The position numbers and the translations under genes were made by a program. Below the pieces are notes generated by a model. The model searched no databases and was not told where the DNA came from. It saw only the letters and a program-made list of their open reading frames with translations. Shown here in pieces: positions 18,323 to 27,012 of a DNA stretch of 64,000 nt. Each line of letters opens with the position of its first letter. Within the stretch, counting starts at the first letter, position 1. This DNA is from Streptomyces spiroverticillatus (lineage in GTDB: Bacteria > Actinomycetota > Actinomycetes > Streptomycetales > Streptomycetaceae): contig BMUX01000009.1 of NCBI GenBank assembly GCA_014650415.1, positions 124,001-188,000 of the forward strand, written 5' to 3'.

Positions 18323-18377
18323 GATCGGCCTGTGGCTTTTAAGGTCCGGAAAGTTCCCGAAAAGCCACAAGCCGATC
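18323..18377 (-). terminator. Long hairpin between flotillin and ADPRH-like genes
   Basis: Arms of 18 bp (18323-18340 and 18360-18377, GATCGGC...TGTGGCTTTT type) with one mismatch and a 19-nt loop that itself has GGTCCGGAAAGTTCCCG. It is 20 bp past the flotillin stop and 18 bp before the next minus-strand start. A terminator for the NfeD-flotillin operon is likely; an operator for the downstream gene is possible. Confidence 0.65.
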
Positions 18378-18397
18378 CGAATCACAGAGAGTTGATC

Positions 18398-19831
18398 TCA
18401 GTCGGTAATGGGAATCTGCCCGTTCGCGGTGGCACCCCCACCGGCCCCCGAGACCGCCCCGGACCCCTTCTGCGCGATCCCCTTCAGCAGGCCCGCCAGG
18501 TCGACCCCGGTCGTGGAGCTGAGCAGTTCCATCCCCTGCGCCACGTTGTCGGTGACCGTCCGGGAGAGCTGCGAGGCCCCGTCCGTGGAGATCACCGTCA
18601 TCTTGTCGATGGCGCTGAGCGGCTCGGACGCCTTCGCCACGACCTGCGGCAGCGCCTCGACCAGCATCTGGATGACGGCCGCGTCCCCGTACTGGGCGAA
18701 CGCGTCGGCCTTCTTCTGCATGGCCTCGGCCTCCGCCGAACCCTTCGCGGCAATCGCTGCGGCCTCGGACTCGCCCTCGATGCGCACGGCCTCGGCGAGC
18801 GCCGCACGGCGCAGCTTCTCGCCCTCACCGGTGAGCCGGGAGCGCTCGGCGTCCGCCTCGGCCTCCTTGACCTGGCTGATCCGGCGGGCCTCGGCCTCCT
18901 GCTCGGCCTGGTAGCGGGCGGCGTCGGCGGGCTTGCGGACCTTGGTGTCGAGCTCGCGGTCGGTCAGTGCGGCCTGCCGCTGGGCGACCTTCTCCTGCTC
19001 GGAGAGGACTTCCTGCTGACGGGCGGCCTCTGCGAGCGGACCTGCGGCGTTCGCCTTCGCGGCGGCCGCCTCGGTCTCGACGCGGATCTCCGCCTGCTTG
19101 AGGTAGAAGGTCCGTTCGGCGATGGCGATTTCCTCGGCGGCCTTCAGCCGGGCCTGCTCGGAGGCCCGCTTGGCGATGGCCTCCGCGATGTCGGCCTCCT
19201 GGCGGGCGCGGGCGGCCTCGGGCCGGCCCAGGTCCTCCAGGTAGGAGCCCTCGGTGGTGATGTCGTGGATCTGGAAGGCGTCCAGGACGAGGCCCTGCCC
19301 GGAGAGGCTCGCCTCGGCCTCCTCCGCGACCTGCCCGGCGAACGCGGCCCGGTCCCGGATGATGTCCTCGACCGACATCCGGCCGACGATGGCGCGCAGC
19401 GCGCCCGACAGCACTTCCTGGGTGAAGCTGTTGACCTGGCCCTGCTGCTGGAGGAAGCGCTGGGCGGCGGCCCGGATGGCGTCCTCGTTGCCGCCGACCT
19501 TGACGATGGCGACGCCTTCGAGGTTGGCCTTCACCCCGCGCAGGGTGACCGCGCCGCGCACCGAGATCGGGATCTGGCGGCTGGACAGGTCGAGCGTGGA
19601 CTTCTGCTGCACGAACGGCACGACGAAGACACCGCCGCCGACCACGACCTTCTGGCCGCTGTTGTCGGTGCTGATCCGACCGGTGACCGGATCGGTGGAC
19701 TTCTTGCCGCGCCGCCCGGTGATGATGAACGCCTCGCTGGGCCCCGCGACCTTGTACCGCGAGACGACGACGAGGGCGATCAGGACGAGGAGTACGACGA
19801 CTCCGATGACGGCGATGACGACTGGACTCAT
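18398..19831 (-). CDS. Flotillin-like SPFH/band-7 membrane protein
   Basis: 477 aa from ATG 19831 (GGGGGA upstream; an ATG two codons earlier is possible). One N-terminal membrane span (VVIAVIGVVVLLVLIALVVV) leads into the SPFH domain (KVAGPSEAFIITGRRGKK; VVVPFVQQKSTLDLSSR-type strands). A long Ala/Glu coiled coil with EAEA-rich repeats covers about residues 200-380. The C-terminus is Gly-rich. Flotillins oligomerise at the inner membrane and organise lipid microdomains. The upstream neighbour is NfeD-like, the usual operon partner. Confidence 0.93.
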   Translation of the reverse strand: MSPVVIAVIGVVVLLVLIALVVVSRYKVAGPSEAFIITGRRGKKSTDPVTGRISTDNSGQKVVVGGGVFVVPFVQQKSTLDLSSRQIPISVRGAVTLRGVKANLEGVAIVKVGGNEDAIRAAAQRFLQQQGQVNSFTQEVLSGALRAIVGRMSVEDIIRDRAAFAGQVAEEAEASLSGQGLVLDAFQIHDITTEGSYLEDLGRPEAARARQEADIAEAIAKRASEQARLKAAEEIAIAERTFYLKQAEIRVETEAAAAKANAAGPLAEAARQQEVLSEQEKVAQRQAALTDRELDTKVRKPADAARYQAEQEAEARRISQVKEAEADAERSRLTGEGEKLRRAALAEAVRIEGESEAAAIAAKGSAEAEAMQKKADAFAQYGDAAVIQMLVEALPQVVAKASEPLSAIDKMTVISTDGASQLSRTVTDNVAQGMELLSSTTGVDLAGLLKGIAQKGSGAVSGAGGGATANGQIPITD

Positions 19832-19913
19832 GGGCATTCCCCCGAGCTGGTTGGTGCGTTGGGTGGGTCAGCCCCTCCGGCCTGGGAGGAGCGGGGAGTA
19901 CGGGAGGGCCGGC

Positions 19914-20429
19914 TCAGCGCTCCACCGGCCGCACCGCCACGGACGTGGAGGACAGGCTCGCCTCGACCCACACGTCCGCGCCCCGGGCCACCGGTGTCGC
20001 GCTCTTGGCCGCGTACTTCACGGGCTGCCCGCCGAGGTACACCAGGACTTCTCCGTAGCCCTCGGCGGGGATCGCGGTGACGACGGAACCGGAGGTCCCG
20101 ATCAGGTCCTCGCCGCGCGGTGTCGCGTCCGTCTGGTCGCGCATCAGCACCCGGGTGAGCTTCCAGGTGAGCCAGGCGGCGACGAGTCCGGCGACGATGC
20201 CCACCCCCGTGGCGGCACCGGCGCCGAGCCCCGTCGTACCGAGCGTGATCGCCCCGGCGAAGCCGAGCATCGCGGTGAAGCCCGCGATCACCGGCAGCGA
20301 CAGCAGCCCGTCGAACAGTCCCTCCAGGGCGGAGAATCCGCCGAAGAGGCCCTCCAGTATCCCGTCGAAGACCAGCGCGAGGAGCAGCAGCACCACGCCT
20401 GCGATGCCGAGACCGAGAAACAAGGTCAT
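19914..20429 (-). CDS. NfeD-like membrane protein
   Basis: 171 aa from ATG 20429 with AGGGGCAGG upstream. Three or four hydrophobic segments (LFLGLGIAGVVLLLLALVF; LPVIAGFTAMLGFAGAITL; GVGIVAGLVAAWLTW) are followed by an OB-fold-like C-terminal domain with GEDLIGTSGSVVTAIPAEGYGEV, typical of NfeD. NfeD proteins are encoded with flotillins and are thought to help assemble them. The flotillin start lies 83 bp downstream on the same strand. The longer frame to 20492 has no ribosome-binding site. Confidence 0.9.
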   Translation of the reverse strand: MTLFLGLGIAGVVLLLLALVFDGILEGLFGGFSALEGLFDGLLSLPVIAGFTAMLGFAGAITLGTTGLGAGAATGVGIVAGLVAAWLTWKLTRVLMRDQTDATPRGEDLIGTSGSVVTAIPAEGYGEVLVYLGGQPVKYAAKSATPVARGADVWVEASLSSTSVAVRPVER

Positions 20430-20659
20430 GCCTGCCCCTTCCCTCGTGGGCGCCGAGTCTTTGACCTGACTGACTTGTCTGAACTCTCGCACACGGCACT
20501 GACATTCGACATTGCCCGATCCCGGCAGTCTTTACGCTTTCTTGATGCCGGGCGGAGGTGAGCCCCGAGAACGCCGAAGGGCGCCGCCGCACCAGCGACG
20601 ACGCCCTTGTCCGGGCCGTGGTTCCGGGGTCAGCCCCCCGACACTCAATCCCCCGGCAC

Positions 20660-23275
20660 TCAGTCCCCCAACACCGGCAGCAGTTCCGGAAGGTGACCGT
20701 CCGAGGCGTGCGCCGCGTCCACGCGCTCCTGCGGCACCTCCCCGTACAGGGTCGTGCGCGGCTTCGACGGGCGGCCCGCCGCGTCCGCGATGGCGATCAG
20801 GTCCTGGATGGAGCGGTAGGACCCGTAACTCGACCCGGCCATCCGGGAGATGGTCTCCTCCATCAGCGTGCCGCCGAGGTCGTTGGCCCCGGAGCGGAGC
20901 ATTTCGGCGGCGCCCTCCGCGCCCAGCTTCACCCAGCTGGTCTGGATGTTGGTGATGTGCGGGTGGAGGAGGAGGCGGGCCATGGCGGTGACGGCCCGGT
21001 TGTCGCGGACGGTCGGGCCCGGCCGGGCGATGCCCGCGAGGTAGACGGGCGCGTTGGTGTGGATGAAGGGCAGCGTCACGAACTCCGTGAAGCCGCCGGT
21101 CTCCTGCTGGATGCGGGCCAGCGTGCGCAGGTGGCCGAGCCAGTGGCGGGGCTGGTCCACGTGCCCGTACATCATGGTGGAGGAGGACCGCAGCCCGACC
21201 TCGTGGGCGGTCTTGATGACGTCGATCCACTCGGCGGTGGGCAGCTTGCCCTTGGTGAGGATCCAGCGGACCTCGTCGTCGAGGATCTCGGCGGCGGTGC
21301 CCGGGATCGACCCGAGTCCGGCCTCCTTGGCGGCGGTCAGCCACTCGCGGAACGAAAGCCCGGTGCGGGTGGCCCCGTTGACGACCTCCATCGGCGAGAA
21401 GGCGTGCACGTGCATGTCCGGCACGCGGTCCTTCACGGCCTTCGCGATGTCGAAGTACGCGGTGCCGGGCAGGTCCGGGTGGATGCCGCCCTGCATGCAG
21501 ACCTCGACCGCGCCGACGTCCCACGCCTGCGCGGCCCGGTCGGCGACCTGGTCCAGGGAGAGGGTGTACGCGTCGGCGTCGGTGCGGCGCTGGGCGAAGG
21601 CGCAGAAGCGGCAGCCGGTGTAGCAGACGTTGGTGAAGTTGATGTTGCGCGTGACGATGTACGTCACGTCGTCGCCGACCACGTCGCGGCGCAGGGTGTC
21701 GGCGATGCGGCACAGCTCGTCGAGGGCGGGGCCGTCGGCGTGCAGGAGGGTCAGCGCCTGAGCGTCCGTCAACTTGGTGGGGTCGTCAGCCGCTTGGGAC
21801 AGTGCGGCCTTCACCTCGCCGTCGATGCGACTGACGTCGCCGTTGATCTGCGAGGGCACCATCCCGGGGGCGGCGGCCTCGCGCAGGGCCTCCCAGTCGC
21901 CGTACACCGCGTCGAAGTCGTTGCGGCGGTCGCCGGTGCGGCCGGTGGTGTCGATGGTGCGGTGCAGGTCGGTGCGGCCGGCGCTGGTGAAGGCCTCGTC
22001 GGGCTCCTGCCAGGGGAGACCGGTCGGCTTCACGTCCGTACGGGCGAGACCGGTGGCCGGGTCGGCGAGGGCGGTCACGTGCGGGACGATGCGCGGGTCC
22101 AGCCAGGGTTCGCCGCGCTGGATGAACTCCGGGTAGATGGTGAGGCGTTCGCGCAGTTCGAAGCCGGACTCGGCCGTGCGGGCGCCGAGTTGGTCGATGT
22201 GCGGCCACGGGCGCTCGGGGTTGACGTGGTCGGGGGTCAGTGGGGACACCCCGCCCCAGTCGTCGATTCCGGCGCCGATGATCAGCGCGTACTCCTCATC
22301 CACGAGGTTCGGCGGGGCCTGGATGCGGGCGGAGGGGCCGAGGATGTGGCGGGCGACGGCGATGGTCGCGGCCAGCTCCTCCAGCTCCGCGTCGGGCATC
22401 TTGCCCATCGCCGTGTCCGGCTTGGCGCGGAAGTTCTGGACGATGACTTCCTGGATGCCGTGGTAGGCGCGGGCCGTCTTGCGCAGCGCGAAGAGGGAGT
22501 CTGCGCGCTCCTCGTAGTTCTCGCCGATGCCGATGAGGATGCCGGTGGTGAAGGGGACGTTGGAGCGGCCCGCGTCCTCAAGTGCCCGCAGGCGGACGGC
22601 GGGCTCCTTGTCCGGGGAGCCGTGGTGCGGGCCGCCGGGCTCGCTCCACAGGCGGGTCGCGGTGGTCTCCAGCATCATGCCCATGGAGGGCGCGACGGGC
22701 TTCAGGCGCTGGAGCTCGGTCCAGGTCATCACGCCGGGGTTGAGGTGCGGGAGGAGTCCGGTCTCCTCCAGTACGCGGATGGCCATGGCGCGTACGTAGG
22801 CGAGGGTGTCGTCGTACCCCTCGGCCTCCAGCCACTCCCGGGCCTCCGGCCAGCGCTCCTCCGGGCGGTCGCCGAGCGTGAACAGGGCTTCCTTGCAGCC
22901 CATCTCCGCACCCTTGCGCGCGATGTCCAGGACCTCGTCCGGGGACAGGTACATGCCGTGACCGGCGCGGCGGAGCTTGCCGGGGACGGTGACGAAGGTG
23001 CAGTAGTGGCACTTGTCACGGCAGAGGCGGGTGAGGGGGATGAAGACCTTTTTGGAGTACGTGATGACGCCCGGACGTCCGGCGGCTTCAAGTCCCGCGT
23101 CGCGCACGCGGGCTGCGGAGGCGGAGAGGTCCTTGAGGTTCTCGCCGCGCGCCTGGAGCAGGACGGCGGCCTCGGTGACGTCGAGGGCGACGCCGTCACG
23201 GGCGCGTTTGAGGGCGCGCCGCATCGCGTTGTCCGTGGGACCTTGGCTGGTGGGCTGCGCTGCGGGGCTGGTCAT
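20660..23275 (-). CDS. fbiC: FO synthase (CofG/CofH fusion) of coenzyme F420 biosynthesis
   Basis: 871 aa, the expected size of the actinobacterial fusion. The N-terminal CofG-like radical SAM domain has C85-x3-C89-x2-C92 (CRDKCHYC). The C-terminal CofH-like domain has a second cluster motif in [12 protein letters not shown] (about residue 548). Together they join tyrosine and 5-amino-6-ribitylaminouracil to make FO, the chromophore of F420. The gene is monocistronic and divergent from the inhibitor gene. LLM-type oxidoreductases at 24086 and 43682 are plausible F420 users in the same window. Confidence 0.97.
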   Translation of the reverse strand: MTSPAAQPTSQGPTDNAMRRALKRARDGVALDVTEAAVLLQARGENLKDLSASAARVRDAGLEAAGRPGVITYSKKVFIPLTRLCRDKCHYCTFVTVPGKLRRAGHGMYLSPDEVLDIARKGAEMGCKEALFTLGDRPEERWPEAREWLEAEGYDDTLAYVRAMAIRVLEETGLLPHLNPGVMTWTELQRLKPVAPSMGMMLETTATRLWSEPGGPHHGSPDKEPAVRLRALEDAGRSNVPFTTGILIGIGENYEERADSLFALRKTARAYHGIQEVIVQNFRAKPDTAMGKMPDAELEELAATIAVARHILGPSARIQAPPNLVDEEYALIIGAGIDDWGGVSPLTPDHVNPERPWPHIDQLGARTAESGFELRERLTIYPEFIQRGEPWLDPRIVPHVTALADPATGLARTDVKPTGLPWQEPDEAFTSAGRTDLHRTIDTTGRTGDRRNDFDAVYGDWEALREAAAPGMVPSQINGDVSRIDGEVKAALSQAADDPTKLTDAQALTLLHADGPALDELCRIADTLRRDVVGDDVTYIVTRNINFTNVCYTGCRFCAFAQRRTDADAYTLSLDQVADRAAQAWDVGAVEVCMQGGIHPDLPGTAYFDIAKAVKDRVPDMHVHAFSPMEVVNGATRTGLSFREWLTAAKEAGLGSIPGTAAEILDDEVRWILTKGKLPTAEWIDVIKTAHEVGLRSSSTMMYGHVDQPRHWLGHLRTLARIQQETGGFTEFVTLPFIHTNAPVYLAGIARPGPTVRDNRAVTAMARLLLHPHITNIQTSWVKLGAEGAAEMLRSGANDLGGTLMEETISRMAGSSYGSYRSIQDLIAIADAAGRPSKPRTTLYGEVPQERVDAAHASDGHLPELLPVLGD

Positions 23276-23400
23276 CCTTTGAGGATACGTTCGACGTTTG
23301 TGGGGGGTCTGGGGGGCGGGGTGGGCGTGACACGGCGGTGGTGGGGGTCGTTGGACGGGGCGCGCCTCTGCAGCTTTTCCGCCTCTTCTGGGAGTTCCGT

Positions 23401-23934
23401 ATGTCGCTTGTGCACCGTCGTCGTGTTGTCGCTGCCGTGCTTCCGTTGATCGCCGTCCTTGCCGGGAGTGCGCCGGGGGCTCAGGCCGTGGGTGGGGGTG
23501 GGGGTGTGGACCGTCTCATCGTGACGGTGGCCGGGTCCGGGTACGTCACGCACGACGGGACGTGGGAGCTGGTCTGCCACCCGGCGGGCGGCACGCATCC
23601 GTGGCCCGAGATGGCCTGCGACCACCTGGACGGGATGCAGGGGGATCCCTTCGCCCCCGTGCCCGACGATGCCATGTGCACGGATCAGTACGGGGGGCCG
23701 GCCGTGGGGCGGATCACGGGGACGTGGAAGGGGCGGGAGGTGGATGCGGTGTACTCGCGGACGAACGGGTGCGAGATGGTGCGGTGGGACGGGATGGTGC
23801 CGGTGCTGCTGCACACGAAGGGGGCGGGGATGCCGTTGGCGTACCAGGATGTGCCGGGGCCGATGAGCGAGGTGTCCCCCGCATCGCTCGACCCGGCGGC
23901 GATCCCGGGGCTGGCCCCGGGGCTGGCCCACTGA
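23401..23934 (+). CDS. SSI-like secreted protease inhibitor with atypical reactive loop
   Basis: 177 aa from ATG 23401 (GGGAG upstream), with a signal peptide ending near GAQA. The body matches the Streptomyces subtilisin inhibitor family: [19 protein letters not shown], then [29 protein letters not shown]. Four cysteines are present at the usual relative places. The reactive loop, normally C-P/T-x-x-Y-D-P-V with Met, Lys or Arg at P1, here reads CTDQYGGP, so P1 aligns to Asp, and one extra residue follows the Tyr. It may inhibit an unusual protease or have another function. Confidence 0.85.
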   Translation: MSLVHRRRVVAAVLPLIAVLAGSAPGAQAVGGGGGVDRLIVTVAGSGYVTHDGTWELVCHPAGGTHPWPEMACDHLDGMQGDPFAPVPDDAMCTDQYGGPAVGRITGTWKGREVDAVYSRTNGCEMVRWDGMVPVLLHTKGAGMPLAYQDVPGPMSEVSPASLDPAAIPGLAPGLAH

Positions 23935-23997
23935 GCCTGGGGCTGGGGGCGCTTCCCCGGGCGGGGAGCGTTCGGCTCTGCCCCGCCTGGGCAGGGG

Positions 23998-24085
23998 TCC
24001 CCAGCCCCGCCCCTTCACCTAAAGCGCTTGGCCGCGCGGCGGAGTGGGTGGCTGGTCGCGCAGTTCCCCGCGCCCCTGAAGGGGC
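23998..24085. repeat. Interspersed repeat, family B copy 1
   Basis: Reads TCCCCAGCCCCGCCCCTTCACC, TAAAGCGC, then a GGTCGCGCAGTTCCCCGCG block and CCCTGAAGGGGC. It is the reverse complement of the copies at 41416 and 51867. It lies between the SSI-like gene and the convergent oxidoreductase and ends at that gene's stop codon. The CCCCTGAAGGGG tip is itself palindromic. Confidence 0.7.
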
Positions 24086-24913
24086 TTACAGGTACGTGGC
24101 GTAGTCGTCCAGGACCGTCAGGACTTCCGGCTCCGGCGACGGGGGGAGTTGGAGGACGACCTCCTCCACGCCCAGTTCCGCGTAGTGGTCGAGTTTGCCC
24201 GTGCTAGGGAGGACCGCGTACGGGACCACCTGGAGGGACTTGGGGTCGCGGCCCGCGTCCTCCCAGGCGCGGCGCAGGACCGGGATCGACTCCGTCAGGC
24301 CGCGGCCGCCGATCGGCATCCAGCCGTCCGCGTACGCCGCGATGTCCGCGAAGAGGCGGGGGCCCGCCGCCCCGCCGATGAGGATGCGCGGGGCGCCGCC
24401 GGACGGTTTCGGGTGGGCCTCGCTGGCGCGGACCGAGCCGAACTCGCCGTCGTAGGCGGTGGGTTCGGGGGACCACAGGGCCCGCATCAGGGCGACACGA
24501 TCCTTGCCCAGGTCGCGGCGGGTGCGCCAGTCCACCCCGTGGTCCGCCGCCTCCTCCTTGTTCCAGCCGAAGCCCAGGCCCAGCGTGAAACGGCCGCCGG
24601 AGAGGTGGTCCAGGGTCGCCACCTGCTTGGCGAGGTCGATCGGGTCGTGCTGGGTGATCAGGGTGATGCCGGTGCCGAGCGTCAGATGTTCCGTCACGGC
24701 TGACGCCTGGCCGAGGGCGACGAAGGGGTCGAGCGTGCGGCCGTACTCGCGCGGGAGGTCCCCTCCCCCGGGGTACGCCGTCTCGCGGCCCACCGGTATG
24801 TGCGTGTGCTCGGGGAGGTAGAGGCCGGCGAATCCGCGCGTCTCCAGCTCCCTGGCCAGGCGTACCGGCGTGATCGTCTCGTCGGTCAGGAAGATCGTCG
24901 TCGAAATCCGCAT
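24086..24913 (-). CDS. LLM-class (luciferase-like) oxidoreductase, probably F420-dependent
   Basis: 275 aa from ATG 24913 with GGAGGAG upstream. The barrel shows GLYLPEHTHIP, LTLGTGITLITQHDP, LATLDHLSGGRF-type helix (QVATLDHLSGGRF) and LGLGFGWNKEEAADHG. The C-terminal YAVLPSTGKLDHYAELGVEEVVLQLP matches a common actinobacterial LLM subgroup annotated as F420-dependent. It transfers hydride between F420 and an unknown substrate. It is 0.8 kb from fbiC on the same strand, though not in its operon. Confidence 0.88.
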   Translation of the reverse strand: MRISTTIFLTDETITPVRLARELETRGFAGLYLPEHTHIPVGRETAYPGGGDLPREYGRTLDPFVALGQASAVTEHLTLGTGITLITQHDPIDLAKQVATLDHLSGGRFTLGLGFGWNKEEAADHGVDWRTRRDLGKDRVALMRALWSPEPTAYDGEFGSVRASEAHPKPSGGAPRILIGGAAGPRLFADIAAYADGWMPIGGRGLTESIPVLRRAWEDAGRDPKSLQVVPYAVLPSTGKLDHYAELGVEEVVLQLPPSPEPEVLTVLDDYATYL

Positions 24914-25030
24914 GGAAACTCCTCCGTCGGGCACCTGTTGGCCGATTCACGCTAAGGCGTACCGTGCCGAAAGCCGAGGGTCCGCAAGGGCCCCGATCCC
25001 CACCCGTTCCGTACGGGAAGGCTCCCCACC

Positions 25031-25369
25031 ATGCGCATCCGCACCAGGACCACCACCACCTTCCTCCTCGCGGGCACCCTCTTCCTGGGTGCGCCCGCCC
25101 TCTCCCTCTCGTCGGCCTCGGCCGCGCCCCGGACGGCGACGGCGGTGTCGGCAGCCACGTCCGCTTCCGCGTCCGTCACCGTGAAGGGCGTCCACAGCCA
25201 GGCCGCCGCGTCCGTCCACGCCGCCGATTCCCTCGCCAAGCCGAAGAAAAAGAAGAAGACGAAGTCGAAGATCGGCAAGCTGCTCGGGATCGTCATCGGG
25301 GTCGTCGTCGTGATCCTGGTCGTGCTCGTCATCCTCTATCTGCTGCGCCGCAACCGCCGGTCCACCTGA
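25031..25369 (+). CDS. Small secreted or membrane protein with Lys-rich hinge
   Basis: 112 aa. An N-terminal signal sequence (TTTFLLAGTLFLGAPALSLS, cleavage near SASA) is followed by an Ala/Ser/Val/Thr-rich exported segment. Then comes a strongly basic stretch (KPKKKKKTKSKIGK) and a C-terminal membrane span (LLGIVIGVVVVILVVLVILYLL), ending RRNRRST. The topology is probably signal peptide, short outer loop, membrane anchor. It lies 18 bp before the PHP hydrolase gene and is likely co-transcribed with it. Function unknown. Confidence 0.75.
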   Translation: MRIRTRTTTTFLLAGTLFLGAPALSLSSASAAPRTATAVSAATSASASVTVKGVHSQAAASVHAADSLAKPKKKKKTKSKIGKLLGIVIGVVVVILVVLVILYLLRRNRRST

Positions 25370-25387
25370 GCGGTCCACCCTCGCCCC

Positions 25388-26881
25388 ATGACGGAGTCGA
25401 CGGAACCGAGGGAGCAACACGCCTCCAGGCGTGCCCTGTTCACCGCCGGGGCGGCGGCCGTGCTCACGCTCGCGCCGATGAGCTTCGCCCGGGCGGAGGG
25501 CGGCGGCCCGGTGACACGCACCGTGCGCGGCACGCTGCCTCCGGGTGCGCCCGACTTCGTACACCTGCCGGTGGAAGTGCCGCGCGGGACACGGGAGTTG
25601 CGTGTCTCGTACGCGTACGAACGGCCGCCCTCCCCGCCCGGTGTCCCCGGCAACGCGCTCGACATCGGGCTCTTCGACGAGCGGGGCACGGCGCTGGGCG
25701 GGCGGGGGTTCCGGGGGTGGTCGGGCGGGGCGCGGAGCGAGTTCTTCGTACGGGGGGACGCGGCAACGCCCGGATATCTGCCGGGGCCCGTGCGGGCGGG
25801 GGTGTGGCACGTCGCCCTCGCCCCGTACACGGTCGCGCCGCAGGGGCTGTCGTACGAGGTGGCCGTGACCCTCGTGCCGGGACCGGCCGCCCGTACGCCC
25901 CGGCCCGTGTATCCGCCCTCGCGGGCGAAGGGGCGGGGGCGGGCCTGGTACCGGGGTGACTGCCATCTGCACTCCGTGCACTCCGACGGCCGCCGCACCC
26001 CTGCGGAGATCGCGGCGCTGGCGCGGGCGGCCGGGCTCGACTTCATCACGACGACGGAGCACAACACGCCCTCCGGGCACGGGAGTTGGAGCGGGCTGTG
26101 GGGCGACGACCTGCTCGTGCTCACCGGCGAGGAGGTCACCACCCGCAACGGGCACGTGCTGGCGCTGGGGACGGATCCGGGTACGCACACGGACTGGCGG
26201 TACCGGGCCCGCGACAACCGCTTCGGCCGGTTCGCACGGGAGATCCGGCGGGCCGGGGGTCTGGTGGTCCCGGCCCATCCGCACGCCACGTGTCTGGGGT
26301 GCGGGTGGCAGTTCGGGTTCGCGGAGGCGGATGCGGTGGAGGTGTGGAACGGGCCGTACACGCCGGACGACGAGGTGTCCCTCCAGGCGTGGGACAAGAC
26401 CCTGGCAGCCGGTGCCGGGCGCTGGACCCCCGCCATGGGCAACAGCGACGCCCACCGGGACCCCGACCGGGTCGGGCTCCCGCAGACCGTCGTCCTCGCG
26501 GACTCGCTCTCGCGGGCGGCGATTCTGGAGGGGATACGGGCCGGGCGGTCGTACGTCGCCGAGTCCTCGGGGGTGGAGGTGGGGCTGACCGCGACCGATG
26601 CGCGGGGGCGGGGCGCCACGCTGGGCGGGCGGCTGGTGGTCGCGCCCGACTCGCCGGTCGTGGTGCGGCTGAGGGTGTCGGGGGCGGCCTCCGACTGCAC
26701 GGTCCACCTGGTCACCGATCAGGGGACGGTCCGGAGTGGCCCGGCCGGGGCCCCGCTGGAGTGGACCACCACGTCCTCGTACGCCTCCTACATCCGCGCA
26801 GAGCTCCGCCACCCGCCGACGGTCCCGGGCCTCCCGGGCCCCCTCGCCGCTTTCACCAACCCCATCTTCCTGACGAGCTGA
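25388..26881 (+). CDS. Exported PHP-domain hydrolase, CehA/McbA family
   Basis: 497 aa. A twin-arginine-type signal (ASRRALFTAGAAAVLTL) opens the protein. Residues about 45-170 are a beta sandwich. The PHP metal-binding domain then begins at GDCHLHSVHSDGRRTPAEI, with ITTTEHNT, a Glu in LTGEEVT and HPHATCLGC, and later AMGNSDAHRDPDRVG. These His/Asp residues bind a metal cluster that cleaves phosphate or carbamate esters. The CehA/McbA label comes from overall similarity; the real substrate is unknown. It follows the small membrane protein gene closely. Confidence 0.88.
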   Translation: MTESTEPREQHASRRALFTAGAAAVLTLAPMSFARAEGGGPVTRTVRGTLPPGAPDFVHLPVEVPRGTRELRVSYAYERPPSPPGVPGNALDIGLFDERGTALGGRGFRGWSGGARSEFFVRGDAATPGYLPGPVRAGVWHVALAPYTVAPQGLSYEVAVTLVPGPAARTPRPVYPPSRAKGRGRAWYRGDCHLHSVHSDGRRTPAEIAALARAAGLDFITTTEHNTPSGHGSWSGLWGDDLLVLTGEEVTTRNGHVLALGTDPGTHTDWRYRARDNRFGRFAREIRRAGGLVVPAHPHATCLGCGWQFGFAEADAVEVWNGPYTPDDEVSLQAWDKTLAAGAGRWTPAMGNSDAHRDPDRVGLPQTVVLADSLSRAAILEGIRAGRSYVAESSGVEVGLTATDARGRGATLGGRLVVAPDSPVVVRLRVSGAASDCTVHLVTDQGTVRSGPAGAPLEWTTTSSYASYIRAELRHPPTVPGLPGPLAAFTNPIFLTS

Positions 26882-26885
26882 TCAA

Positions 26886-27000
26886 CCGTGCCCCTTTAGG
26901 GGCGCGGAAGCGCAAAGCCCCGTCGCGCCCGCGCGGCGGAGCCGCACATCGAAACAGCCCCGCGCCCCTAAAGGGGCACGGAAGCGCAAAGCCCCGCCCC
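26886..27000. repeat. Paired palindromic repeat, family B-related
   Basis: CCGTGCCCCTTTAGGGGCGCGG (26886 onward) faces an inverted partner, CCGCGCCCCTAAAGGGGCACGG (near 26959-26980). Both are followed by AAGCGCAAAGCCCCG. It fills the 131-bp junction between the PHP hydrolase and the convergent permease. Each half is its own palindrome, so several hairpins can form; a bidirectional terminator is plausible. Confidence 0.7.
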
Positions 27001-27012
27001 GCACCCCACCCC

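Noticed and set aside
20558-23449. Plus-strand open frame of 963 codons over fbiC
   Set aside because: Antisense shadow; FO synthase motifs are all on the minus strand.
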